DNA of 15,628 bases from Dorea sp. AM10-31 (GCF_003435815.1 NZ_QTUV01000015.1:1231-16858), one strand, 5' to 3'. Numbered from the stretch's first letter, positions 1-7,533 are shown. The notes: generated by a model from the letters alone, not told the origin. Translations and numbers: made by a program.

Positions 1-101
1 AGGGACAAAGATCTGTATCCACATAAGCTGGCTTATAAGTGGATACAGACCTTGGGACCTGCCCACCCGACATGAGCTTAAAAGCGGGATGATAATCCCG
101 C
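1..101 (+). ncRNA. Structured RNA segment, 5' end outside window; possibly 3' part of a 6S-like RNA
   Basis: No open frame is convincing here, but the sequence folds well. Bases 12-22 pair perfectly with 39-49, the helix continues as 23-27 with 32-36 around a CTGG loop, and it extends outward imperfectly (8-10 with 51-53, 1-3 with 58-60). This gives a long, interrupted hairpin with internal loops. It is followed by GACCTGCCCACC and a perfect 7-bp hairpin with a GATA loop (84-90/95-101). A long irregular apical arm followed by a small hairpin on the 3' side fits the layout of Firmicute 6S RNAs, but I matched no diagnostic sequence with certainty. A riboswitch-like leader for dhaK is the alternative. 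The structure is seen directly; the family name is a guess. Confidence 0.35.
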
Positions 102-120
102 GATATGCGAATGAAGGGTA

Positions 121-152
121 GGATTGTGAGAGTGCGCAGCACGGAACAATCC
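121..152 (+). promoter_or_regulatory. Two-tier RNA hairpin in the dhaK upstream region
   Basis: GGATTGT (121-127) pairs with ACAATCC (146-152). After a purine-rich internal loop, GTGC (132-135) pairs with GCAC (139-142) around a three-base loop. No U-run follows, so it is not an intrinsic terminator. It may be part of the same RNA as the upstream hairpins or of the dhaK leader. About 55 bases separate it from the dhaK ribosome site. Function unknown. Confidence 0.3.
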
Positions 153-221
153 GTGGGTATCACGTAATAGTATAGAGCATTATTACAGAAATGACATAGA
201 AGATTCAGGAGGAAAATAGAT

Positions 222-1217
222 ATGCAGCGGATTATGAACAACCCGGACAATATCGTAGATGAGATGCTTAAAGGTTTTCTGAAAGCACATTCCGATATTG
301 TAGAGAGCACAGAGAACGGAAGAGTTGTAAAAGCAAAAGACATTCCGGAGGGAAAAGTCGGAGTCGTAACCGGAGGAGGATCCGGACACAAACCGGCATT
401 TGTCGGATATGTTGGAAAAAATATGTGTGACGCAGCAGCGGTCGGAGAGATCTGCTCTTCACCGACAGCAGCCGCATTCCTGGATGCATGCAAAGTAGCA
501 GACCAGGGAAAAGGTGTTGCATGCTTATACGGAAACTATTCCGGAGATAACATGAATGTAAAGATGGCAGTGAAGATGGCAAAGAAAGCCGGAATTACAG
601 TCAAAACGGTTGTAGCAAACGATGACGTAGCTTCCGCACCGAAGGATCAGAGAGAGAAGAGACGAGGTGTGGCAGGCGAAGTGCTGATGTGGAAAGTCGG
701 CGGAGCAAAAGCTGCAAAAGGTGGCGATCTGGACGAAGTTATCGCAGCTGCGCAGAAAGCCATTGACAATACAAGATCCGTAGGAATCGGTCTGACACCG
801 TGTACCCTTCCGGCAGTCGGACATCCGAACTTCGAGATCAAAGAAGGAACGATGGAAGTCGGAATCGGACATCACGGAGAGCCGGGTATCGAAGTATGCC
901 CGTTAGAGTCAGCCAATGAGATGGCAAAACGTATGGTAGACGTTGTCGTACCGGATTATCCGTTCGTAGAAGGGGACGAAGTTGTCGTACTCGTATCCGG
1001 ACTCGGAGCAACACCGGTGATGGAACTATATGTGCTGTATGATGAGATCGACAGACTCCTTACAGAAAAAGGAATCAAGACACATAAGGCATATGTAGGC
1101 AACTATTTCACATCCCTGGAGATGATGGGAGCAACCTTAACGGTCATGAAACTGGATGATGAATTAAAAGAGCTCATAGATATGCCGGCATACTCTATGG
1201 GACTGAAACAGGATTAG
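222..1217 (+). CDS. dhaK: Dihydroxyacetone kinase subunit DhaK
   Basis: This is the substrate-binding subunit of a dihydroxyacetone (DHA) kinase. In this family DHA is bound covalently through a histidine and phosphorylated by the nucleotide carried on DhaL. The 331-residue length is normal for a stand-alone DhaK. GGGSGHKP places His56, NYSGD places Asp109, and GHHGEPG places His218; these numbers coincide with the catalytic residues of E. coli DhaK (His56, Asp109, His218). AGGAGG at 207-212 lies nine bases before the ATG at 222, and the N-terminus MQRIMNNPDN fits family members, so I prefer this start over the in-frame ATG at 234. dhaL follows after 13 bases. Some DhaK-family pairs act on other short ketoses such as erythrulose, so DHA is the default substrate rather than a demonstrated one. 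Confidence 0.93.
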   Translation: MQRIMNNPDNIVDEMLKGFLKAHSDIVESTENGRVVKAKDIPEGKVGVVTGGGSGHKPAFVGYVGKNMCDAAAVGEICSSPTAAAFLDACKVADQGKGVACLYGNYSGDNMNVKMAVKMAKKAGITVKTVVANDDVASAPKDQREKRRGVAGEVLMWKVGGAKAAKGGDLDEVIAAAQKAIDNTRSVGIGLTPCTLPAVGHPNFEIKEGTMEVGIGHHGEPGIEVCPLESANEMAKRMVDVVVPDYPFVEGDEVVVLVSGLGATPVMELYVLYDEIDRLLTEKGIKTHKAYVGNYFTSLEMMGATLTVMKLDDELKELIDMPAYSMGLKQD

Positions 1218-1230
1218 GAGGCTTTGTAAA

Positions 1231-1869
1231 ATGGGAGCATTTAAAAACGCAGCAGGAAAACCGGTGCTGATGCGCATGGTAAAAGGGATCCAGGATAACA
1301 AAGCATATCTTGGGGAAGTAGACGGACTGATCGGAGACGGCGATCACGGAATGAACATGAACAAAGGATTCTCTGTATTTGAAGAGAGATTCAAAGATGA
1401 AGATATCAGTTTCTCCGAAGGATTGGATGAACTGGGAATGATCCTGTTAAATGAGATCGGAGGATCTATGGGACCAATCTATGGAACGATCTTCATGGAC
1501 ATGGCAGAAGCAGGAGAAGATCTGGATGAGATCACAGCGGCAGATCTTGGAACAATGCTGGAAGCAGGTCTTAACGGGCTGTACGGGATCGTTGATGCAA
1601 AAGTCGGAGACAAGACATTAGTAGATACACTGGCGCCATCCGTGGACGTAATGAAAGCAGCCGGAGCAGAAGGAAAAGATTTCAAAGAAGCACTGGCAGA
1701 GATGAAGAAAGCTGCAGAAGCAGGACGCGATTCTACCAAGGACATGGTAGCAAAATTCGGACGTTCCAGCCGTCTGGGCGAGAGATCCAGAGGTGTGCTG
1801 GATGCAGGAGCAACCTCCTGCTGCATCATCCTCAGCGCAATGGCGGACGGAATCAGCGAACTATTATAA
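1231..1869 (+). CDS. dhaL: Dihydroxyacetone kinase ADP/ATP-binding subunit DhaL
   Basis: This is the nucleotide-binding subunit that works with DhaK in the cytoplasm. The 212-residue length is typical. The magnesium-binding signature GDGDHGMNM places Asp31, Asp36 and Asp38, one residue off the E. coli numbering. GGSMGPIYG (77-85), GDKTLVDTL and GRSSRLGERSRG are the other conserved DhaL blocks. Its ribosome site AGGAGG (1216-1221) overlaps the dhaK stop codon, with a nine-base spacer to the ATG, so the two subunits are made from one transcript. In PTS-dependent kinases DhaL holds ADP that is rephosphorylated by DhaM. No dhaM follows: a terminator closes the operon 80 bases downstream. The donor is therefore encoded elsewhere, or this pair uses ATP directly. 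Confidence 0.93.
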   Translation: MGAFKNAAGKPVLMRMVKGIQDNKAYLGEVDGLIGDGDHGMNMNKGFSVFEERFKDEDISFSEGLDELGMILLNEIGGSMGPIYGTIFMDMAEAGEDLDEITAADLGTMLEAGLNGLYGIVDAKVGDKTLVDTLAPSVDVMKAAGAEGKDFKEALAEMKKAAEAGRDSTKDMVAKFGRSSRLGERSRGVLDAGATSCCIILSAMADGISELL

Positions 1870-1948
1870 AACAGGGATAAGAGAACATATCACAAATCCT
1901 TTTATAGCATGGATTTCGAGAGAAAAGTAAGGAAAATAAAGATAAAAT

Positions 1949-1981
1949 CTCCGGGAAGGAAAGAGTCCCGGAGGTTTTTTT
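1949..1981 (+). terminator. Intrinsic terminator of dhaKL
   Basis: CTCCGGGA (1949-1956) pairs perfectly with TCCCGGAG (1966-1973), followed by a run of seven T (1975-1981). The remaining stretch to the next gene (1982-2171) is A/T-rich. I see no gene there and no well-spaced promoter. Confidence 0.92.
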
Positions 1982-2171
1982 ATGATGAAGTAAAATGGCT
2001 GGACTTTTCATAAAACTACTCCTACGTAAGCACAGTGTGTTTTCAGGCTTTTGCCCCTGGCATCATAATAAAATATTAAGAATTTTGTAATGGAAATATT
2101 AACAATTAAGGAATATGCTTTCCATGTAAAGCAAATATACAGACGCGATGACAAGAATGGAGGAGAACAAC

Positions 2172-3035
2172 ATGAGGAAAGCATTAAGAAAGTATCTGTT
2201 TGTCGCAGCAATTTGCCTGTGCACGGCACTGACAATGGCTCCGGTGCATGCGAAGGCAGCCGGTAAAGTGAAGAATCCGGCGATTGTCAGACTGAAACCG
2301 GGGAAAACTTATACAAAATATGATATTACCGGGGATAAAAAGAAAGATAAGATCAAGATTACACTCGGAAAACGTGATGAAAGTGACTTTATCAAGCGGA
2401 TCACAGTATCTGTCAACGGAAAGAAAATTGTGAAAAAAGGAATCGGTTCTTTCTATTATAAGACCAGCCTTGTAACACTGAAAAACGGAAAAGTATATCT
2501 CTGGGTGAAGAGTTCTTCAGAAGATGCAGATGATACATGGGGATGCCTGTATCAATATCGCAAAGGCAAACTGGAAAAGAAACTGAAATTTGATGGATAT
2601 GTAAAGAAATATTACTATCATCTGAGTACGGATGTAGTTAAAGTTTCCAGCAACACGCTTACTGTAAAGCAGAGCAATATGACGAGCCCGCTTGGTGAGG
2701 CTGTTTATAAATATGATTACAAATATGAGAATGGAAAATTCCATATCGTATCAAGAACTGCTGCTATCGTAAAAGCATCCTATTCTTATCGCACGAAGAG
2801 CAGCTGGGGCACATTGAAAAATAATAAAATGCTTTATACCAGTCCATCCACAAGTAAACCAACCGGTGTTGCTGTGACTGCGGGAACAAAAGCAAAAGCA
2901 ACAAATATTTATATGTGCGATAAATTTATAAGTGTAAAGATTAAGACTGCTGACGGTAAAACCGGATGGTTAAAATGCAGCAAGAAATTTGACGAAAGCA
3001 AATTGCTCTTTAAAGAGTGCTTTTATGCGGGATAG
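2172..3035 (+). CDS. Secreted basic protein with SH3-like C-terminus, paralog 1
   Basis: The function is not known to me. I chose the ATG at 2172 because GGAGGAG (2159-2165) precedes it by six bases; an in-frame ATG at 2148 lacks such a site. The 287-residue product starts with a signal peptide: a basic n-region, a hydrophobic stretch at about residues 8-22, and a likely cut near VHAKA. There is no lipobox. The mature part is lysine-rich. YDITGDKKKDKIKI (about 50-63) has the spaced aspartates of calcium-binding VCBS/FG-GAP-like loops. TLKNGKVYLWV and a W/Y-rich middle follow. The last ~60 residues (AGTKAKATNIYM, KTADGKTGWLK) resemble a bacterial SH3-like wall-binding fold. The gene at 3248 is a clear paralog with the same domain order and an identical ten-residue end (LLFKECFYAG). 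Secretion is well supported; the SH3 and calcium-loop readings are inference. Confidence 0.8.
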   Translation: MRKALRKYLFVAAICLCTALTMAPVHAKAAGKVKNPAIVRLKPGKTYTKYDITGDKKKDKIKITLGKRDESDFIKRITVSVNGKKIVKKGIGSFYYKTSLVTLKNGKVYLWVKSSSEDADDTWGCLYQYRKGKLEKKLKFDGYVKKYYYHLSTDVVKVSSNTLTVKQSNMTSPLGEAVYKYDYKYENGKFHIVSRTAAIVKASYSYRTKSSWGTLKNNKMLYTSPSTSKPTGVAVTAGTKAKATNIYMCDKFISVKIKTADGKTGWLKCSKKFDESKLLFKECFYAG

Positions 3036-3063
3036 ATAGTAAGAGTTAGTTGAAAAAATATAT

Positions 3064-3105
3064 AAATGGGGACGGGGCTTTTTTAGAAAAGCCCCGTCCC
3101 CATTT
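3064..3105. repeat. Perfect 19-bp palindrome, REP-like (GGGGACGGGG type)
   Basis: The arm AAATGGGGACGGGGCTTTT (3064-3082) is exactly the reverse complement of 3087-3105, with a four-base TTAG loop. The right arm is followed by AACGGTAATT rather than a T-run, so it is not a standard intrinsic terminator, although a hairpin this stable could still stop or stabilise transcripts. From memory, the GGGGACGGGG core recurs in many Firmicute genomes as a REP-like element that may be mobilised by Y1/RAYT transposases. No such transposase is present here. Confidence 0.6.
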
Positions 3106-3171
3106 AACGGTAATTGCACTTTTGTCGCTGAAAAATCGGAACAGAAAAGCGAATATATGACTGGTAGTATC

Positions 3172-3200
3172 TTGTGTGATCTGCAAGTCAATGCTATCAT
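3172..3200 (+). promoter_or_regulatory. Candidate sigma-A promoter for secreted paralog 2
   Basis: TTGTGT (3172-3177) and TATCAT (3195-3200) are separated by exactly 17 bases and lie about 50 bases before the gene. Each hexamer is imperfect, so this is only a candidate. If real, paralog 2 can be transcribed independently of paralog 1. Confidence 0.4.
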
Positions 3201-3247
3201 CAAAGTATCAATTGTTGCAGGAAAACATAGAAGAAAAGGAGGAGCTT

Positions 3248-4093
3248 ATGAGAAAATGGAAAAAGGCAGCAGTAGCTGCAATGGTATGCCTGACAGGAGT
3301 TTTATTTATGTCGCCGATGAAAGCAGAAGCAAAGAATCCGTCCATGGTGGAATTGAAAGTAGGAAAGACTTACAAAAGTTATGATATCACCGGTGATAAA
3401 AAGAAAGATACAGTGAAGATCAGTATTCCAAAAGACCAGTATGACAGATACGGGACTGTAAAGATTACGGTGAACAAGAAAACGACAAAGATTACAAGAA
3501 CATGGACTTCCTATGCGATCCACACAAGACTGATAACATTAAAGAACGGAAAAGCATATCTCTGGATACAGGGCGAGACAGATAACGAAGACGATCCGTG
3601 GGAATGTATTTACCAGTATAAAAAAGGAAGATTTGCAAAAGTCGTTGATTTCTCAAAGACATCTTACAATTATACGAACCATCATCATACGGATATCCTG
3701 AAAGTGTCAGGCAACACGATCAGCACAAAACAGTATATTATGTCCACAGCGATGGCTGGTGTTGAGTACAAAGTAAATTATACTTATAAAAAAGGCGCAT
3801 TAAAGAAGACATCTTCCGCATATGAGATTACAAGTGCCGGTTACACTTATCGTGCAAATGGAAAATACGGAACGATGAAGAATACGAAAGCATTATACAA
3901 CAGTGTTTCCTGTAAGAAGAAAGTAGCTACTGTAAAAGTCGGAACAAAAGCAAAAGCAGTGAAGATTTATATGACAGGCAAAGCATTTAACATTAAGATT
4001 AAAACCGCGAGCGGCAAGACCGGCTGGGTAAAAGGCTCAAGAAAATTTAGCGACAAATCGTTACTTTTCAAAGAGTGCTTTTACGCAGGATAA
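3248..4093 (+). CDS. Secreted basic protein with SH3-like C-terminus, paralog 2
   Basis: This is a tandem paralog of the gene at 2172, also of unknown function. The ATG at 3248 follows AGGAGG (3237-3242) by five bases and opens a clean signal peptide: MRKWKK, a hydrophobic core at about residues 7-22, and a likely cut after AEA before KNP. The 281-residue product shares NPSMVELKVGKTY, YDITGDKKKD, TLKNGKAYLWI, DDPWECIYQYKKG, GTKAKA..IYM, KTASGKTGW and the terminal LLFKECFYAG with paralog 1. The central third, which carries a histidine cluster (NHHHTD), has diverged more than the two ends. The protein is lysine-rich, so it may bind anionic wall polymers (inference). No convincing intrinsic terminator lies between it and the regulator at 4318. 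Confidence 0.82.
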   Translation: MRKWKKAAVAAMVCLTGVLFMSPMKAEAKNPSMVELKVGKTYKSYDITGDKKKDTVKISIPKDQYDRYGTVKITVNKKTTKITRTWTSYAIHTRLITLKNGKAYLWIQGETDNEDDPWECIYQYKKGRFAKVVDFSKTSYNYTNHHHTDILKVSGNTISTKQYIMSTAMAGVEYKVNYTYKKGALKKTSSAYEITSAGYTYRANGKYGTMKNTKALYNSVSCKKKVATVKVGTKAKAVKIYMTGKAFNIKIKTASGKTGWVKGSRKFSDKSLLFKECFYAG

Positions 4094-4226
4094 AACCTTT
4101 GTAGAAAGAAAAAAGCGAGAGCGAGAGCCATGTACAAAAGGCTTGGATACAGAGAGGCAGACATTGTGCCATGTGAATTTAACGGTATTTCGGAGGCAGC
4201 TTGTACTTCTGGAAAAGAGATTATAA

Positions 4227-4256
4227 TTGTAAAGATAAGCGTTGTTATGATATAAT
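4227..4256 (+). promoter_or_regulatory. Promoter of the AraC-family regulator
   Basis: TTGTAA (4227-4232), an 18-base spacer and a perfect TATAAT (4251-4256) lie about 60 bases ahead of the GTG start. The rest of the 4094-4226 stretch holds no gene that I can support. Confidence 0.6.
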
Positions 4257-4317
4257 AGGAAAAGCAGTGAAACGAGCAAACAATATATTCTTATGAAATA
4301 TAAGGAGGGAGAAACCG

Positions 4318-5136
4318 GTGAATTATTCACACGAGATTATTATGCCAAATGACGATATCCCTTTTAAAATGTTTGTTTTCGAGGGACGACGCGGTAATTA
4401 CTCGAGAGAGAAGCACTGGCATCGTTCTGTCGAAATCTTTGCTTTGTTCGAAGGAGAGATTGAATTTTACGTGAATGAGATTAAGTATTCCCTGAATCCG
4501 GGAGAATTCATGTTGGTCAATTCCAATGAGATCCATTCGATCCACTCTCCGAAAGAGAATTTTACTGTAGTGCTTCAGATTCCGCTGACAACGTTTGAAC
4601 GATATTATACGGATGAGAAGTTTATTTATTTTACACACAGCAGAAGGATACATGATGAGGAATTCATGCAGGTGATCCGGGACATGTACGATGCTTATGA
4701 GAAGAAAGAGATCGGATATGATCTGAAAGTACAGAGTTATTTTTACGAGCTGATCTATCTGCTTGTGAGTAAGTACAGAGAAGTATCTGTGGACAGTGAA
4801 ATGATACGAAGCAACAAAAAACTGAACAAGTTATCGGCGATAACGGCATACATGAAGGAAAACTACACGAAGGATTTATCGCTTGAAAGCCTGGCACAGA
4901 CTTTTGGATATTCCTCTACTTATCTGTCGAGGATGTTTCAAAAATATGCAAAGACGAACTATAAGAATTATCTTGACGACATACGTCTGGAGCATGCATA
5001 TAAGGATCTGGTCAACAGCGATATGCCTATCGGAATGATCGCGAGTCAGAACGGATTCCCAAACAGTAAGGCATTTACAAAGGTATTTCAGAAAAAATAC
5101 AATAAATTGCCTAGTGAATTCAGGAAAGAATTATAG
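4318..5136 (+). CDS. AraC-family transcriptional regulator (cupin sensor plus double HTH)
   Basis: This is a sugar-responsive type of AraC regulator. The N-terminal half has a cupin-like sensor: HWHRSVEIFALFEGEIEF with His33 and His35, then LNPGEFMLVNSNEIHSI. The C-terminal ~100 residues are the DNA-binding domain, with a first helix-turn-helix at about 187-208 (LSLESLAQTFGYSSTYLSRMF) and a second at about 235-257, ending in the family signature KAFTKVFQKKYNKLPSEFRK. The start is GTG at 4318, supported by AAGGAGG (4302-4308) nine bases upstream. The 272-residue length is usual for the class. It has its own promoter and terminator and sits directly before the cupin/isomerase/xylulokinase operon on the same strand, so it most likely activates that operon. 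The ligand is unknown. Confidence 0.9.
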   Translation: MNYSHEIIMPNDDIPFKMFVFEGRRGNYSREKHWHRSVEIFALFEGEIEFYVNEIKYSLNPGEFMLVNSNEIHSIHSPKENFTVVLQIPLTTFERYYTDEKFIYFTHSRRIHDEEFMQVIRDMYDAYEKKEIGYDLKVQSYFYELIYLLVSKYREVSVDSEMIRSNKKLNKLSAITAYMKENYTKDLSLESLAQTFGYSSTYLSRMFQKYAKTNYKNYLDDIRLEHAYKDLVNSDMPIGMIASQNGFPNSKAFTKVFQKKYNKLPSEFRKEL

Positions 5137-5137
5137 G

Positions 5138-5184
5138 ACAGAGCGCAGTAACAATATTTGTTACTGCGCTCTGTTTCTGTTTTT
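5138..5184 (+). terminator. Intrinsic terminator after the AraC-family gene
   Basis: A perfect 17-bp stem (5138-5154 with 5158-5174) has a three-base loop and is followed by TTCTGTTTTT. The stem begins two bases after the stop codon, so it separates the regulator from the downstream operon. Confidence 0.92.
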
Positions 5185-5218
5185 GCGGGGAAAATAGGAA
5201 GAAAATAAAAAAGTTCAC

Positions 5219-5260
5219 AGGACAAAGTGATCAAATTGCAAGAAGGACAAGAATTTGCCA
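5219..5260 (+). promoter_or_regulatory. Candidate AraC-type operator: two direct repeats
   Basis: AGGACAA occurs at 5219-5225 and again at 5244-5250, 25 bases apart. Each copy is followed by a similar element, AAATTGC (5233-5239) and AATTTGCC (5252-5259). Direct repeats just upstream of a promoter with a poor -35 are the usual arrangement for AraC-family activators. The assignment to the neighbouring regulator is inference. Confidence 0.4.
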
Positions 5261-5279
5261 TGAACGGTTAAGTATTTGG

Positions 5280-5308
5280 TCGAAAGATCGTTGAAAAATT
5301 GCTATAAT
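5280..5308 (+). promoter_or_regulatory. Promoter of the cupin/isomerase/xylulokinase operon
   Basis: A perfect TATAAT (5303-5308) lies 26 bases before the first start codon. With a 17-base spacer the -35 would be TCGAAA (5280-5285), a weak match, which fits an activator-dependent promoter. The better hexamer TTGAAA at 5291 is too close to serve as a -35. Confidence 0.5.
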
Positions 5309-5334
5309 AACCTTGTATTTTAGGAGGAATTATT

Positions 5335-5952
5335 ATGAAAATTCAACAAGTGGAAGACAAAGCGTTTTCGACATATGGACGAGTACTGAAAGGGTATGCG
5401 TTATCACCGCTTTTAAAAGCCATGGAACATACACCGCTTCCTAAAGGGGAAGTGATCTATGTGCCGGGGATGGAAGAGCTGGAAGATCTTCCTGTTGCAA
5501 ACGCTTTTAAAGACCGTGCGTTTGGAGGACTGCCGATCCAGGTGGGATTCTGCAACGGGTTCAATACTTATCTGAACGCAGTAGAGTATCACAGAAGTTC
5601 AGAAATCAATGTAGCAGTGACAGATATGATTCTCCTCGTAGGAAGACAGCAGGATATTACAGAAGAGTATACTTACGATACAGATCAGATCGAAGCATTC
5701 TTTGTTCCGGCAGGAACAGCAGTAGAGATGTATGCAACAACGCTGCATTATGCACCATGTATGACGAATGAGAAAGGGTTCCGCTGTGTTGTGATCCTGC
5801 CAAAGGGAACAAACACAGACGTAGAGATACCGGCGGATGCCAAGGGAGAAGCAAGACTTCTCACAGCGAGAAACAAGTGGCTCATCGCACATGAGGATGC
5901 AAAGATTGAAGGCGCCTTTTGCGGGCTGAAAGGCGAGAATGTGTCGGTTTAA
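5335..5952 (+). CDS. DUF4867-like cupin protein of sugar operon
   Basis: I recognise this 205-residue protein as most like the DUF4867 family, which I recall occurring next to fucose/arabinose-type isomerases in Firmicutes; its biochemical role is not known to me. The pattern resembles a cupin: NAVEYHRSSEINV (His86, Glu90) for the first metal motif, FFVPAGTAVE (about 122-131) and TLHYAPC (His138) for the second. This recalls small sugar- or ureidoglycolate-processing cupins, so an epimerase, lyase or mutarotase-like role on the operon's sugar is possible (inference). There is no signal peptide, so it is cytoplasmic. AGGAGG at 5322-5327 supports the start. It is the first gene after the promoter, with the isomerase 96 bases downstream. 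Confidence 0.72.
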   Translation: MKIQQVEDKAFSTYGRVLKGYALSPLLKAMEHTPLPKGEVIYVPGMEELEDLPVANAFKDRAFGGLPIQVGFCNGFNTYLNAVEYHRSSEINVAVTDMILLVGRQQDITEEYTYDTDQIEAFFVPAGTAVEMYATTLHYAPCMTNEKGFRCVVILPKGTNTDVEIPADAKGEARLLTARNKWLIAHEDAKIEGAFCGLKGENVSV

Positions 5953-6048
5953 TGCCGGCGGCGTTACGAGTGTAACGGATTTATAAAACAAAAGATTTAC
6001 AAAACATGTATTATGAAAAACAACATTTTTGAAGGAGGAATTGGTATT

Positions 6049-7533
6049 ATGAACAACATGCCAGAAGTAAAACTTGGAATTGTAGCAGTAAGCCGTGACT
6101 GTTTCCCGGAGAGCTTATCTGTAAACAGAAGAAAGGCACTGATCGATGCCTACACAAAGAAATACGGAGCAGAGAACATTTACGAATGTCCAATCTGTAT
6201 CGTTGAAAGCGAGATCCATATGGTGCAGGCACTCGAAGACATTAAGAAAGCGGGATGTAATGCACTTTGTGTATATCTTGGAAACTTCGGACCAGAGATT
6301 TCTGAGACATTGCTTGCAAAACATTTTGACGGACCGAAGATGTTCGTGGCAGCAGCAGAAGAGACAGGAGACAACCTGGTACAGGGACGTGGAGATGCTT
6401 ACTGTGGTATGCTTAATGCAAGCTACAATTTACAGCTTCGCAATATCAATGCATATATTCCGGAATATCCGGTCGGAGATGCAGAAGAATGTGCAGATAT
6501 GATTCATGAGTTTATGCCGGTAGCAAGAGCTGTCATCGGATTAAATGATTTAAAGATCATCAGCTTTGGACCGAGACCGTTAAACTTCTTAGCATGTAAT
6601 GCGCCGATCAAACAGCTTTATAATCTGGGTGTAGAGATTGAAGAAAATTCAGAGCTGGACCTGTTTGAAGCATTTAACAAACATGCAGGAGATGAGAGAA
6701 TCCCGGCAGTTGTCAAAGAGATGGAAGCAGAACTTGGAGCCGGTAATAAGAAACCGGAGATCCTTGAGAAACTCGCACAGTATGAGCTCACATTAAAAGA
6801 TTGGGTAGAAGATCACAGAGGTTACAGAAAATATGTTGCGATCGCAGGAAAATGCTGGCCTGCATTCCAGACACAGTTTGGATTCGTACCATGTTATGTC
6901 AACAGCCGTCTGACAGACCAGGGAATCCCGGTTTCCTGCGAAGTAGATATTTACGGAGCGCTCAGTGAGTTCATCGGAACGGTTGTCAGCGAAGATACAG
7001 TAACACTTCTGGATATTAACAACACAGTACCGAAGGATATGTATGAGAGCGAGATTAAAGGAAAATACGATTATACACAGAAAGATACTTTCATGGGATT
7101 CCACTGTGGAAATACAGCATCCAGCAAGCTTGCATTCTGTGAAATGAAGAACCAGATGATTATGGCAAGAACACTTCCGGAAGAAGTAACACAGGGAACT
7201 CTGGAAGGGGATATCATTCCTGGAGATATTACGTTCTATCGTCTGCAGAGCACAGCAGACTGCAAACTGCGTGCATACATTGCGCATGGTGAAGTCCTTC
7301 CGGTAGCAACAAAATCTTTCGGAGGCGTTGGTATTTTCGCAATTCCGGAGATGGGAAGATTCTACCGCCACGTACTGCTCGAGGGAGGATACCCACATCA
7401 CGGAGCAGTTGCATTTGGACATTTCGGAAAAGCTTTATATGAAGTTTTCAAATATATCGGAGTTCCTGTAGAAGAGATTGGATATAATCAGCCAAAAGGT
7501 GTAAGATATAAGACAGAAAATCCATTTGCATAA
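6049..7533 (+). CDS. L-fucose/L-arabinose isomerase superfamily enzyme
   Basis: This is a ketol isomerase converting an aldose to a 2-ketose, manganese-dependent in the family. I chose the ATG at 6049 because AAGGAGG (6032-6038) precedes it by ten bases; an in-frame ATG at 6013 has no such site. The product is 494 residues, close to AraA length and clearly shorter than E. coli FucI (about 590). Putative metal ligands are Glu298 (CEVDIYGAL), Asp322 (TLLDINNTVP) and a histidine in YPHHG (450-451). The N-terminal Rossmann-like half contains SRDCFP and YLGNFGPE. Superfamily members act on L-fucose, D-arabinose, L-arabinose and related sugars. Pairing with a xylulokinase suggests a pentose entering as D-xylulose or a similar ketose, but the sequence does not decide the substrate. 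The xylulokinase follows after 17 bases. Confidence 0.85.
   Translation: MNNMPEVKLGIVAVSRDCFPESLSVNRRKALIDAYTKKYGAENIYECPICIVESEIHMVQALEDIKKAGCNALCVYLGNFGPEISETLLAKHFDGPKMFVAAAEETGDNLVQGRGDAYCGMLNASYNLQLRNINAYIPEYPVGDAEECADMIHEFMPVARAVIGLNDLKIISFGPRPLNFLACNAPIKQLYNLGVEIEENSELDLFEAFNKHAGDERIPAVVKEMEAELGAGNKKPEILEKLAQYELTLKDWVEDHRGYRKYVAIAGKCWPAFQTQFGFVPCYVNSRLTDQGIPVSCEVDIYGALSEFIGTVVSEDTVTLLDINNTVPKDMYESEIKGKYDYTQKDTFMGFHCGNTASSKLAFCEMKNQMIMARTLPEEVTQGTLEGDIIPGDITFYRLQSTADCKLRAYIAHGEVLPVATKSFGGVGIFAIPEMGRFYRHVLLEGGYPHHGAVAFGHFGKALYEVFKYIGVPVEEIGYNQPKGVRYKTENPFA

Noticed and set aside
4177..4187. ATTTAACGGTA downstream of paralog 2 also occurs at 3102-3112 downstream of paralog 1, suggesting a duplicated flank.
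   Set aside because: An 11-base match is expected many times by chance in a window this size, and the surrounding flanks do not align.
5953..6048. Short gap between the cupin gene and the isomerase as an internal terminator or promoter.
   Set aside because: GCCGGCGGCGTTACGAGTGT gives only weak short pairings with no T-run and no convincing -35/-10 pair, so the genes are taken as one operon.
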